From Mesostigma viride (Eukaryota; Streptophyta; Mesostigmatophyceae; Mesostigmatales; Mesostigmataceae), in the NCBI GenBank assembly GCA_009746045.1, contig RPFO01000102.1, forward strand, positions 2,716,534 through 2,780,533: 64,000 bases of DNA, read 5' to 3'. Positions 37,068 to 50,500 of the stretch are shown here, piece after piece. A program made the position numbers and the translations under genes. The first letter of the stretch is position 1, and every line of letters starts with the position of its first letter. The notes beneath the pieces are model-generated. The model did no database searches and had not been told where the DNA came from. It saw nothing but the letters and a program-made list of their open reading frames with translations.

Positions 37068-38001
37068 CTTTTCCCTGTACTTTTGTCGCGCCAAGCAGCG
37101 AGGTGCGCGAGGTCGCTGCGGAGTGCAGAGACCTTCACTCCGAACTTGCACAGGGCGCAATCGAGTTGGAATAGCGTTCTATAGCTAGGAAACCGCCTGG
37201 AACAGCTAGGTCCGTACTGAACAACTGGGAGCCCTGGAATTAGCAACGAAACGTATTTCCAACTTTCAAGTTGCGCGAAAGATGCCGCGCAGGCTGTTGG
37301 CAGCAATCCGCAGGCGCGAGAAAAATGCCACGATCAGATATACAGGTCGTGTAGCGCGAGAATGCCACGAATGCTAATTGCAGCAAACGCTACTGTACAG
37401 TACTGCTGTACAGCCCCCGCTAATTCCGCTCAGAGTCCCAGCGCGAGTAAAAACGCCACGATCCGTTTTCTGAACCAAGCTGTTGTCCCACAGCTGTTGC
37501 CAACCTGTCCAGCGCCAGGACACTGGCGCCTCTCGGCCGTGGTCAGTGGCCAATACTAATTAAGTAATTATTACTGGCCATGCAGGTGATGCAGCCAACT
37601 GCATGGGCACAGAGATTTTGTGCTGGCGAACGCCACGTGCCGGTCACTGCCCCCTGTCACCTGGCAATTACAGGTGTGGAAAGTGGAAACAGGAAAATGA
37701 AAGGTGAGCGTTGCATTCAACCGGGCAAAATGATTTGAATTTTCGACGTGGAACATCAATACCCATCTTCATGCTCAGAAGATGCATAAGTACTTGGGTA
37801 TAATATGAGAGCAAGTGCATGCCTAATAATAAGAGATATACAAGCATCGGCAGCGGCCATGGCCGCCTTGCAAGCCGAGGAACGGGGTCATCCCTTTACC
37901 TGCGTCAGCCAAATCCGATGTTTGGTGTAAGTTGATTTCGACTGCGATGGCACGTCCGCATCGGCCTGCCTACCCGGCTAGCATGCCTTGATAGTAGAGC
38001 C
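37068..38001. promoter_or_regulatory. Divergent promoter region between the two coiled-coil genes
   Basis: This 934-bp gap separates the start codons of a minus-strand and a plus-strand gene that both encode coiled-coil proteins. It contains three copies of a GCGCGAGAAAAATGCCACGA-like motif (about 37315, 37353 and 37441), the strongest candidate for a shared regulatory element. An AT-rich block with TAATTAAGTAATTA lies at about 37557. No TATA box stands out. The role is inferred from layout. Confidence 0.5.
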
Positions 38002-41000
38002 ATGCGGAGCTCTATGCTAGCGAGGCTGCGTGCGGAGCAGAATGCCTGGGTGAATGATCTGGCAAGTCTTGCTGGGGGCACCTCGCAGTCTAGGACTACG
38101 ACGCACGAGCTGAAGTCTTCTGGACCCGACATCGCTCGTGCAGAAAACGCCGCAGCTGCGCCCCCCCCCGAGAGTTTAAGTGAGGCACGAAAAGGTTTCT
38201 CTGCACCGCGGGAAAACCAAGACTTAGAGGCCAATCGAAATTCTCGACCTGCGGGGCATTCGGGGCCTACCAGCAATGGCGAAGGAGGTTTCCAGTCAGA
38301 TGGGCCATGCAGTGGTGCTGAATCGGCCCCCGAGGAAGAAATGCGCAATACCAGGTCAAAAGAGGCTCGGATTGTCAAACTGGAAGAGAAGTGTGCGGCC
38401 AGCAGGAGGGCTTTGGCAGCACAAACGAGGCTTCTCTGCGCCTTGCAGGAAGCCTTGCGGCAACGAGACGCGGAAGCCGCCGTACTCCAGGTAATCCGTA
38501 CGAACCTGCGAAGACAACGTACAAGTAAATGCAAAGGCCTGCCTGGCACTAACTAACGCTCCAGCGTCTCGAATGCGGCCAAACTATAAACTAATAGGAA
38601 TTATTTTCACACCTTGAAGCATTTCGACAACGTTTACCATGACTTCCAAGGGGGCAGCTTCGTCAGTTGTCATGAGAACATCGTTTCGTTGGTCGCGTTA
38701 CTAACTACAAACATTGTAGTGGGCTGCGTACCTCATTGCATGGTTGGCATGGTCTTCCAGCCAACCAGGATGGTTCTGTCCACCTGTTATACTCGGCATG
38801 ATCCCCCGTTTGAGTGATGCGTCCTGAGTTGAAATCAGCCGCGCTTCTGTTATCGTCGTCTATCCTGAATAGCGTAGGCGGCTAGCATGAACGGAGTGCA
38901 GGGGTGCTGGGTGGGCAGAAAATAAGCATGCTTTGCTGGCTGGCCTGGCAAGGATGGTGGTGGGCAAGTTGCAGCACATTGTGGTGGTGGTGGGGGTACA
39001 ATACTTGGGGGGGTGTACCACATGGGAGAGGGGTTAGCACATGGGAGGAGGGTTAGCACACGGTGTGGGCTCTTCTAGCCGAAGGTGTGGGATCTTCTAG
39101 CACGCGGTGTGGGACCTAGCGCATTCACCCATGCGCCTGTCTCCATTGGGAGAGTCACGGGGTAACCAGGTAAACACTGGAGGTAACCAGGTAAACACTG
39201 GAGGTAACCAGGTAAACACTGGAGGTAACCAGGTAAGCACTGGATTTTTTAAATTTCATTTTCGAAGAACCGTTAGGGTGATGCCAACATTTCTTATGTC
39301 GCACACATGCGTGGGACATTGCCTGCGTGACCACCACCCACCCACCCACCCACCGCAGAGAGAGGCCGCTCTCGCGCACCAAGAGAGGAGCAAAGCGCTG
39401 ACTCAGCTGGCTGAGCTGGCGTCGACCTCCCACACTCGTGGTTGTGGCGCGTCCGCATCCCAGGGAGGTGTCGCCACATCATGTGGCCACTGCCAGCAAC
39501 CGCTTGCAGCCTCACTGCCCGACATAGCGGCCACATCGACCTCGTCACCAAACCCAGCTCTTATGGCAAGGACCTCGGTCGGTGGCAGCGCTGTAGCAGA
39601 AGCACACGCGGCACCCACCCAGCCTGGGGCCCCAGGACCGGCGGGCGGTGCCGATCCCTGCAAGGGTGCCGGCATGGCATCAGCGGCGACGGGGAGCGGC
39701 AGCGACCAGGGAGGAGGAGACCAGGCGGCGCTGTCGTGCCCATCGTGTGCGGAGATGAGGGTATGTTGTGCCCACAAGTATGTGCTGCCAACTGCGCTGC
39801 CCGCTGTGCTGCCCACTATCACTAGCATGCGCTGCCCGCTGTGCTGCCCACTGTTACTAGCATGAGCTACCCGCTGTGCTGCCCACTGTTACTAGCATGA
39901 GCTGGTCACTGTGCTGCCCACTGTTACTAGCATGCGCTGCTCACTGCGCTGCCCATAGTTACCAGCATGCGCTACCTCTGCCCCTGCTCTTCCAAACATA
40001 CAGGCGATCAGAATACAGGCGAGATGGTAGGCAGTGCCACTTGATGCAGCCTGTTGACGCACTGTAATCCATGCCTGTTGATGCTGCCTGCTGGCACACT
40101 AGAAATGCTGCCCGCACAATGCTTGCATAGTGCTCGCATACATGCCAGGTGTGTGCAATCTTCGATGTGTCGTATGCAAGTGTGTCGACGTGGCTCATGC
40201 AAGCTGCAACCTGACGTAAGCAGGTGTGTCGACGTGGCTCATGCAAGCTGCAACCTGACGTAAGCAAGTGTCTCGACGTGGGTCGTGCCATTCGCAACGT
40301 GACGTGGGCAATTGTCGACGTAAACTCCAGGACGTGGTCCAGACTGCGCTGGCGGAGGCGGGTGCGTTCCGTGACAGGTGCCAGCAGCGCATGCACCGCG
40401 AGCTGGAGACCCTGCAGGCCGAGTTTGCGAGCGCCTGGCAGGGCGCCACGGAGCAGATCGGGGCACTGCAAGCCAAGGAGAAAGAGCTGCAGGTATGCGG
40501 TAACAGATGGTTGACATCCAGGCATTCTACAATATGCTTTCTGTCTATAGTTGTAAAATAGTAGGTGGTACCTGGTGGCAAGCCAAGGAGAGGGAGCTGC
40601 TGGCTGCATGTATGCTCATGTATTACTCTAGTCCAAGCCAACCCTGGCCCAACTCACATGGCACTGCTAGGCTATCTTCCATGGACGTCCGGGCGGCGGC
40701 AGGAGTTTTCTTCATGTCCCCATCTTTTTTTGTGTGTGTGCGTTCATGGTAGCTGCCGTTCCTGTGACGTCCGGCCATTGGACTGTTCTTGCCTGCCTCG
40801 TGCCTGCTTGCTTGATCTTTCCCAGCGTAACTAAATCTAGCAGCACCTACCAATGTTGCACGGTTCTATGACAAGCTGGCAAATGTGGAAATGACAGCGC
40901 CAATATGAGCATGCACTGTTTCCCGTCTGTAGCCTGTTCAAGAAAACACTCTTGTATCGGATACAGGAGGGGCCCCTACATGCTTTTCTGACAAAGGAAA

Positions 41001-44000
41001 CTGGATCGTTTTCGCATCCTTGTCTGTTTCTCCTAATAAGGACCCTTATCTGTTTCTCCTGGAATACTTATTGGAAGAGCTGATAATCATTTAATTCTTT
41101 TAATGATAAGCACTCTACCTGGCTGTGTGCCAGGTGGCATTGGAGGACGCCACGTCCAAGCTGGAGAGGCAGAGGGAAGAAAACGCCCAATGGGAGACGA
41201 GGGTAAGGAGCTCATGAATGGATTTCTGATGAATGGATTTCTGATGGATGGATTTTCTGATGGATGGATTTTCTGATGGATTTCGTGTGTGGTTATGTAC
41301 TGGTGTTTAGCATTGCTTGATTTTTTTTGGGTGTGGTTTCTGGTGTGGGGCACCATGACAAGGGCAGAAGACAGAATGGACTGTCAATTGTTTAAGACTT
41401 TAAGATTTCCTGCTTAGAAGCTTTCTTCCTTTTCCTTGTAACTCCTAGAAACAAACAAGGACATGGCATTGAGGGCGAAAGGGAGGAAGAGGAGGTCGGG
41501 GGATGTAAGTATTTGTTTAAATGATGACGTCAATGGTGGCGTGTGGTCTTTCCGCGGCTTTTGTTTCTTAGTGCATTGACCAAACTCATGCATGTGACGG
41601 CCAGCAGCATGCTCCGCATGATGAAGCAGTTTTCTACCGTAGATCTGATTCGCTACAGGTGCTGATGTGTCATCTATCGGCATACCACACCCTAAACGTT
41701 GCACCGCAACGTCCCATACATGCGCCAAAGTGACCAAACTACTTCTGCCTGCGTGCATCCCATGCATGCACCAAACTGCTTCTGTTTGCATACGTCCCAT
41801 TCCTGCACCACGCTGCTTCTGTTAATGCTTCCTACGTCCCATGGATGCATCCCACGGAACATCCCATGTGTCGTCGCTCATCGAATCATGTCAGCTGTCC
41901 CAGCACCGCGCGGCCGAGGAGCAGGCCAAGGGGGAGGCGGGTGCGTGGCAGACGACAGCAACGAAGATGGAGGCACGGCTGCTGGCTGCACGGGCAGAGA
42001 TGGAGGGCCTTCGCCAGGCGCTGGCCGATGCCGAGCGCCGATGTGACGTGGCCGTGGCCGCCGAGAAGGTATCTCATTACAAGCACGGGCATGCACGCCA
42101 TCCCTATTTAAAAATTGCCCAAAGTGTCGCAGGTATTTCCTTGAGTTGTTATTCCGTCTCATTCTAGTCGTAATTAGGTGCTACAAGATGGTAGTTCAAG
42201 TTCACTTTCCTAATTGACGCAATTACGGAATGGATAGAATTTCAGTCTGTGTTATGTCAATGAGACCACCGGCAATGTTATATCAATTTGTTGCCTCAAG
42301 TTTTAAAGAGCCATAGAGGAGTCTTCCTGTACTACCCACCCACCACTGGCCTATCATCGCCACGATCTCGAGAAGTACTCATACAATTATCATGTACTAC
42401 TACCCATGTCTGGGCCCGTCGTGTTGCTGTCCCTGGCTGTCGTGGGAGGGAACAATGAAGACAATGCATGGATGTTGTACCGTACCCCGACAAACCCCAT
42501 GACTTGCACACATCTAGGAGTTCTATTGTTCTAATGAATTCTATTTTAACTATTGTAAGGTCCCATGATGCATTGTAAAGGCCGAATGCGCGTTTATTTA
42601 TTGATTCATTTGAACCAGTGCTGCCTCCATAAACCGGTGTCTAAGAAGCACAGCAGCAAGAAGTGCGGAAAAAGTTTGAAGGCACCTGCTTGTCGCCGCC
42701 CATGTCGTGATGCCTGCATGTGAAGAAAACTTAATCACATGGACAGAAATGTTTCAAAGTTTTCGTACTGGCCCATCACACGGCATCGCCCCCACGAGAA
42801 AAAATCGATTGCGCGATGACTCTCTCAGGAGAAAGTGGAGGCGGCCGCGCGCGTCAAGCTGGACGCCCTGCAACAGGTGGCGGACAAGGCACATGACGTC
42901 GTGCGGGAGATGCAGCGCCGGTTGGACACGGCGGCGGAAGACCAACTCGTGCTGCAGGCGCGGCTGAACGCGGCCAGGTGTGTATGCATGTGGGGGTGGC
43001 AGCGGCGGCGGCACCGGGGATGGGGTGGGGGTGGGATGACTGATCCTGGTGGTCTGGCGTGTATGTCTGGGTGGGGATGCGCGGTGGGAGGGGGTTGAGG
43101 GGGGATGGGAGCATTGGAAGGGGTAGAGGATGATGGGTTTCCGGTGAATCCCTCGTTCACCCTAGACTCGTTCTCATTCTGATTTTTTCATATTCAAAGC
43201 ATCCACTTCCTCAGGATCCTCCTATTCATACGTTGTATTCACAATGCCTTTGAGACTTAGTCTGCAGCAAAGCATGGAGACTAACTCCACTTCCTCAGGA
43301 TCCTCCTTGCTTCCCAACACTCATTCTACCATGTTCACGGGGGCAAGTGTCACCCACCCTAGGCCCGGGCCACCCCACCCGCCTGCAAGGCTACCCACCT
43401 GCCCACCTCACGTCCCCTCCGGCCCATCTGCTATGCCACCCTCTTCATTCACCCCTTGTAGTCACAAGCACACTCATTCGTGTATATTCATGTAGTTGTA
43501 TCACTGTACTCACAAAAGTATAGTAGCAGTGAGTACCGTACAGTATGATATAGAGATACTCCTGAAGTATACTCACGTGGGCTCATGTACGCGCACGCAT
43601 ACTCACGCATGCGCAAGTGCACTCACGTATGCGAGTTTGTACTCACACATTTATCAATCCTGTATACACTCTACTGGCCTCACATGCCTGTGTATACGTC
43701 ACTGGCTGCATATGCTTGCATTTACTTCACTGTTTCCACATGCATCCACCAGGGAGGAGGTGCGCACGATCCAGGAGTCGACTGCTTTACTGCTGGAGGC
43801 CCACACGCATGCCAGCACACAAAAGGCGCAGGAGGGGCCCAGCTCGCCGGTGTTGAGCTCAACTCCCGCGTTTGCCAGCATCGCCACTTCGCCATTGAGG
43901 CTGCCAGCCGGCCGTCCCGCAGAACTCGTTAGCGACAACTCTCTTCCTCACTCCCACGTGGACAGGGAGACACCTGTCACGCTGTCAAGAACGTGTGCCC

Positions 44001-44550
44001 ACTGCGGGACGGACAGTAGCGACACCTTTGGTACCGCGTTGGGCACCCGCCTGGACTTTACCAGCAGCAGCAGCAGCAGCAGCGTGGATGGGGGGCTGCG
44101 AGTGGGAAGTCCACCTGATAGCGTCACGGATGGGGCTAAACTGCGGGCCGAGAACCCATATCACGTGAAGGCTGACGCCAGGTGGCTGCCATCAGGGCCA
44201 GGTGGCTCCACGCAGCACCGTGCTGGTGAAAGTGGAGGTCGGAGTGACGTGGACTTGGCCAATGGAAACAAGGACGTGGCAGGGGACGTGATGGCAGGAA
44301 ATGGCACGGTGGATGCGGGAGGCAATTCATCGGAGGCGGTGGAGGCCTCGAGTCACGGCGGTGCTGGGACGGCCTTGCGTACGCGCCATGCCGCCGACGC
44401 CGAAGCTACAGACGGTGATGCTGCCGACGGGGCCAGCACAAGGATGTATGGAGACGCGGCAACAGGAGCTGTAGCAGTGAAAACGGCAGCCAAGGGAGCA
44501 GCAGGGGCGACAACGGCGACGGCGACAAAGGGAGCGGCAGCGGCGGTGAC

Positions 44551-44581
<31 letters not shown>

Positions 44582-47500
44582 AACAGTGCCGCAAGCGCAG
44601 AAGAGGTGGACGCGAGGGCCGCAGCGGCGGCGGCGACGGCGGAAGGGGAGGCGATAGCGGCGGCGGCTGCAGCACAAGCGGCGACTGCGGTGGCTGCAGC
44701 GTTGAGCGCTCGCTTCGCTAAGGAGGTGGGTGTATTAATTTTTCATTTTCAGGAACTGGGCACTCCAAACTTCTAAAGCGCCGCTTGGGGGTGTGTGGCT
44801 GGCGCTAAAGTTGGCAGCATGGAGTCTGCGTGGGCCCTCCCTTTGTTGAGGCCCCCAGCTGCCAGTTTTGCTGTGCCCAGTAGTTCCTGGATCTGAGTGG
44901 GCAAGTATCAAAGTACCCTTGGACTAGCCACATCCCAGCAACCTGATATCAACACCCCAGCTACAACAGCTTGGATTCATTATTCTATGTAGAATAATAT
45001 ATGTAATAATAATATATATTCCATATATATAATCCATCGGACTAAGGGGGAAGCGAGTTCCAATAGCCAACGGTTCTTGGCCAACGGGCTCAATAGCTCA
45101 CATGCCCGGTTCTTCTGTTTCCCGCCTCAATCTTATACCAAGGAGACAATGTTATACATTCACTTGCTTCTCTAATGAACGGTCATGGGCGTTTTGTCAT
45201 ACTACTGCCATTTGTCAAAATGCTGACGTTGGTCAAACTGCTGTCGTTTGTCAAACTGCTGCGGTTTGTCACACTGCTGTCGTTCGTCACATCCACACGA
45301 ACATGCCCAGATCTCCCTGCTCAAGGCCGTCGTGTGCGAGAAAGATGCCGAGATCCTGGACCTGTCGGCCGAGCTGGAGGTGCTGCAGGAGCGGGCGCGG
45401 GTGTTGCAGGAGCAGGCGCGAGTGTGCGAGCGGGAGCATAATGACGCCGCCGACGCCATAGCGGTACGTCCCCGCCCGCTCCGATTAGTTGGGCTCGCAG
45501 AACATCAAGCACACCGCATGGCGTAAGGTACACATGTGCGCACGGCTGATGCTGTATATATATACATTGAGAACGAGAGGCTACATATACATACATACAT
45601 ATACATGCAGCGGAATGTCACGCCAGAGCATTATGTGTCCAGGCACGCTACCGTTTGGTGGGCAGCATGCAGGGGGGGCATACTGCTGATGTGCATGCGG
45701 CTGATGCCCTGGTGGCACGTATACGAATACAGGAACTGCAGTCGTGACCGCAGTTGTGATGATATTGTGATCATGACTGCCTGCGGATGACAGTCATGAC
45801 TGCCTGCGGATGACAGTCATGCCCGCGCGCTAGCCATCCACAGGTGATCCTACCAGCAGCTCCCGTGGTCCGCATACCGGCATACCGTGCACGCTGCTGA
45901 TGCCGTGGCGGCGCGTCTGCGCACTGCACACGTCCTCTTGTGTCGCCCACTTGTCAGCCTGCACGCATACGTTTCCCATTCGTCACAAGGGACTGGTCAC
46001 AATCAGAATCCAAGGGCTTGCCTCTGCACAGCTAGGATGCCGAAATAACATACTTTTCCCTCCCCTTTTGCACCTGATCCCGCCACCCCTCCCACATCCC
46101 ATCCCACCCACCCTCACCCACCTGGCGTCCCACCGCACCCCGCCACGCATCGTCACCAGTCGAGCGTCCTCCTCCATCGCATCCTGGTGCAGCTGCACGG
46201 CCGGCTGCGCGCGCACGCTGACGCGGTCTCGGGGGGAGAACAACACCCCCTCAACGATGTGGCAGCGCATCCCCTGGGCAGGATGGGAGGCGGGGCGGCG
46301 GTAGCAGGCATGGCCAGGGCAGAAGTGGCCCACGACAGCAATTCAAGGCTCCACCATGACTTTTCGGGACAGTTTGACGACAACGCGGGGCCCCTTGCCC
46401 TGGACATGATGGCCACTGGGGCAGGACTTTATGGGAACAACACAGCAGCACAGGGGCAACACAGCTACCTGCACCGGTATAACCACCAGCAGCAGGAGCA
46501 GCAACAAGAAATACAAGATGGGCAGGAGCAGCAGGAGCAGCTACCTCCCCACCCCATCCTGGCGCACCGTGCGCTAGCATTACAAGCGGGCGTAGAGGAG
46601 ATGGCCGCATGCCTCTCCGCACGCGTCCAGGCGTTGCGGCGCCAGCTCATCATGGCTCACAGCGGAGGCGGCGGCAGCAGCAGCGGTGGTGGCGGCGCCA
46701 GTCTCTCGACCGCGTCCCCGCTGGCGACGTCCACCTACTTGCCATCACCATTACCCGTGGAAGTGACGTGGCCCTTGTCATCGGCATCATCCACGACGGC
46801 AGCTTCGATGCCCTCTGTGGTAGCTAGAGAGGGTCCTATGGACCCAAGCCACCACGTGTTGGGCACATCGAGGGAAAGCATGAGGGAGCGCATGAGGGAA
46901 GGCATGAGGGAAGGCGTGCTCGGGGTCGCAACAGCAAATTCACCGGGCGCGATTGGAGCTCTCGTTTCACAGAGGCACAGCCTCGAAACCAACAATTCCG
47001 CCGGTGGAGCTGCGACTGGGACAGCTGGCGTCTCTCTATCGGAGCCGCGACGCATGCATGGGGATGGGACCACGGCGACGCGTCCTCTGGTGACGGTGGC
47101 AGCGACGACGGCCCTCCCGTCAGCGCGGGCGGAGAATGTGGGCCGCAGTGAGGGTCCAGCCCTGACGACCACAGGACCATCATTGGTCCCTGACGCTGTG
47201 CAGGGCAACGATTGGGATTGCCGGGCCACCGGGGCCCCATCTGAGGAACCAGGCCTCGATGCATTGGCCACCCTGCGGTACGAGCTTGATGACCTCAGCG
47301 TGTGCCTGCACCAAGCGGTGCTCATGTGCGAGCTGGAGTTGAGCGAGGGGGGGGCTGATAATGGGCCGAGTACCCTCGCTGGGGGTGATGCTGCTGGTGA
47401 GGATGGCGTTGGGGGTGGTGTCCCTAGTGGTGGTGTCGTTAAGGGTGGTGTTACGGGGGACGGCATCGAGAGCGGAGATATCTCTACCCCTCGGTGGGCT

Positions 47501-50500
47501 CTTGATCGTGATGGAAACGGCAGTGCTGCCCGTGCCCTCGAGGAGGGTGCGGCGGTTGGGGGCAGAATCGGGCACGCTGATGGTGATGATGGTAGTGGGC
47601 GCTATCGTGGAGTGGGGCACCGGGCATATGCTAGCTCGCTCGCTCGCCCTGGCGGCGCTGGGGCGCATCTTCCAGCTTGCCCACGCCCTAACGCAGAAAC
47701 TGCATCTGGAGTGACCTCAGGGGGACTTGTGGGCACGGCAGCACCCACGGCAGGACCAATAGACACGAAAGCGAATTATAATGGGAAAGCGAATGATGAT
47801 GGGGAGAGGCGGCGGCAGCGGCGCGGTCTGGTAACCGACGCGCTGGACCGGCTCCACCGCCTGTGCCAGGTGTCGCGTTCGCTGCGTGTCCAGCTGGCGC
47901 GAAGGGGCAACGCGCTGACGGAGGCCGAGGCGCGGGCGGAGGAGTTAAAGCGACGGGCGCAAGAGTTAAAGGACTCGCACGCGGACGAGCTCCGGGGGCT
48001 CGAGGGGGTGATCGAGAGGCTCAAATTAGAACAAGAGGACGAGCTGGCGGGGCTCAGGAAGTGGCACGCGGAGGAGGTGGCGGACCTGAGGCGGCGGCTG
48101 GGGGACGCCGAGGCGGGCATGGCGGCCGGGGCGGAGCGGTGGCGTGCGGTAGAAGCGGAACTGGTGTCGATGCGGGTGGCATCGGTGCTGGCTGGGATAA
48201 CCGAACTTGCTGATGAAGGTGAACAGGAAGGGGAGGGTGAGGAGTGCGATTCAACGGGGATGGAAACCACCCAAGGTCCTGGAGATGACTCCTTATCGAC
48301 GGGGTTACGGTTAAGTTATGTGCCCTCGAGCATGATGGCGATCTGGGCCGTGGGGACCGGGGGCTTAGGTAACGGCGATGTGGTGGAGGTGGCGGCAGGC
48401 GACGAGCAACAACGTGGAATGCCAGGATTAAGGGATGCCAGCCTTGGCGTGCGAGAGCTACGCAGCAGTGCCAGCATCAGCCTCGACGCGCACGGGACGA
48501 GAGGCGGTGACGTACGCAAGTCCTTGCATGACTCGATGCGTGTCATCGGGTCGGCGCGGCGCTCGGTGGCAGTCATGACGGATCACGCGTGGGTTTCCCC
48601 GGCAACGCTGGATGCGGCGATTAAAGGTGAGTTAAGATGCGGCGATTTAAGGCAAGAGCATGAGCGAGAGAAAATGCAGTTGAGCCTAGCCGGATGACCC
48701 TGAACAGCTGTATCCGGGGGGGGGGGGGACTGGGAAGGGAGAAGGGAGGAGGAGATTGCTGCGGGGTGGGGTGGGGAAGGGAAGGGGGGGGGGGGGGGGC
48801 TTTTTGAAACTCAAGGATCTTGCATCCATTTGTCGTTATCTTGCTGCCATTTTTAATGTACTGCCCATTGTGGTCGCTGTAAATTTGGAACCAGGCGTGC
48901 CCATGCCTTGCGGAGCCATGGCAAAGATCGCGATCTTTAGTTGGCAGTCTAGTGTAGCAGCCCATGCAACCCACCATGATGACATGCTGGTGTGAGTAAC
49001 CAGTAGGCTGGTAGTAGGCTGGCGTGAGTAACCAGTCATGGGGACGGAATGCAGGCAGGATTCTGCATGAAACTGGGTGGTCTGGCCCATGAGGTGGACA
49101 AGTAGGAGCGTATTATTGGGGCTTGCAACGGGAGCTTACAAGGGGGGAGCTACTGAGGGAAGCGTGCAAATAATTTTCATGGCGAAGAGAGGTGAGGGGT
49201 ACAACCATCTGCTCTCTATCTTTCCATGCATTGATGAGTGCTCGCGTGCACACAGAGTGATACCAGGCATGTGCGGTTCTAGGGCCGACGGAGTAAACCT
49301 GCTTTTGGGTCATTAGGCTTGTTTTGCAAATGATCTGGACTGCTTTTGATAACAGAAACAGATAAAGAGCCATGGCCATTGCTGTAAAAAATGAATGTGA
49401 TAATGGCATGGTGGTGAATGAGCCGCCCCTTTCAGCACCCCGTTCTTCACCCACCTTTGTGGCTTCACGCACGTGGCGCCGTCTGCGTGTTTATTAAATG
49501 CTGCTTCACGCATCGGCAGCAACCTGCATCGCTGCACCCGGCACCCACGTCGCATCTTGCTTGCTATCCACTAACATGATCCGCTCCAACCTACCCACCA
49601 AGCGTCCTGCAAGTCCACCGCTGTGCCCCGCCGTGCCCCCCCCCCCCCCCCTTTTTGTGTGGCAGGTATGGGCCGCGTCCGCACCTTCTTTGCGCGCACC
49701 CGCGTGCATGGCACGAGCCTGCTGCAGCAGGTGCTGGCGCTGGACTTGTGCGTGCGGCAGTTGGAGCTGCTGGGGCAGGACGCCAGGTGGGTTATACGTG
49801 CCTGATGGTCAGGATGCCAGGTGGGTGGCTGGTGCCACGTGGGCAGGACGCCAGGTGGGTTCCGGGTTCCTGTCATTTGCAGTGGAGAGGATGAACAGGT
49901 ATAGATCTGCTACTGTTGCAAGATGTGGTAGGCATAATGTGTTCGTTCGGATTCAACAAGCAGTGCAGGCTGGGGGTGTCCAGACCATGCATGTGGGGTC
50001 GTCAGTCACTGCTAAGCAGCCCGTGTTGGGTTGCCGCGTTGTTCATGTCCGCATCGGGGCTGTTTAGCGGTGATTGAAGGGCGGCACGCTACAAGCAATA
50101 ATTGTCAAGTTTGTCCGTCTGATAGCGTTTCATGGGGGCACAAAGTGACATGCCTGGGGGGACAAAAGACCCCGCTGCTTGCACAGAGTCCGAGTGCGAC
50201 GCTTCTTGCGACGTTTGGCCTCACTTCTGCGACGTTTGGCTTGCCATTTGTTCTTGGACTTGCCTGATACATGCAGCCCACAAACCATAGCGCATACATG
50301 CGTGCGACCCACACACAACGGCACACACATACATGTGGCACTCAAACAATAACACAAAGGAGAGCTCTCAAATAATAGCACAAAGGAGAGCCTACGTTTG
50401 CAAGCGTGTGCCGGGCGGTGGTTGCTCTTTCGTGCACATTCCCCCGTTGGCTCAACATGTTTCTTGCGGGCACCCTTGCAGAATGCCGGCTACTCCACTA

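Noticed and set aside
46735-47668. Minus-strand and second-frame long open frames across 46.7-47.7 kb
   Set aside because: They overlap exon 9 of the giant plus-strand gene, which splices in frame on both sides. GC-rich coding DNA often leaves opposite frames open.
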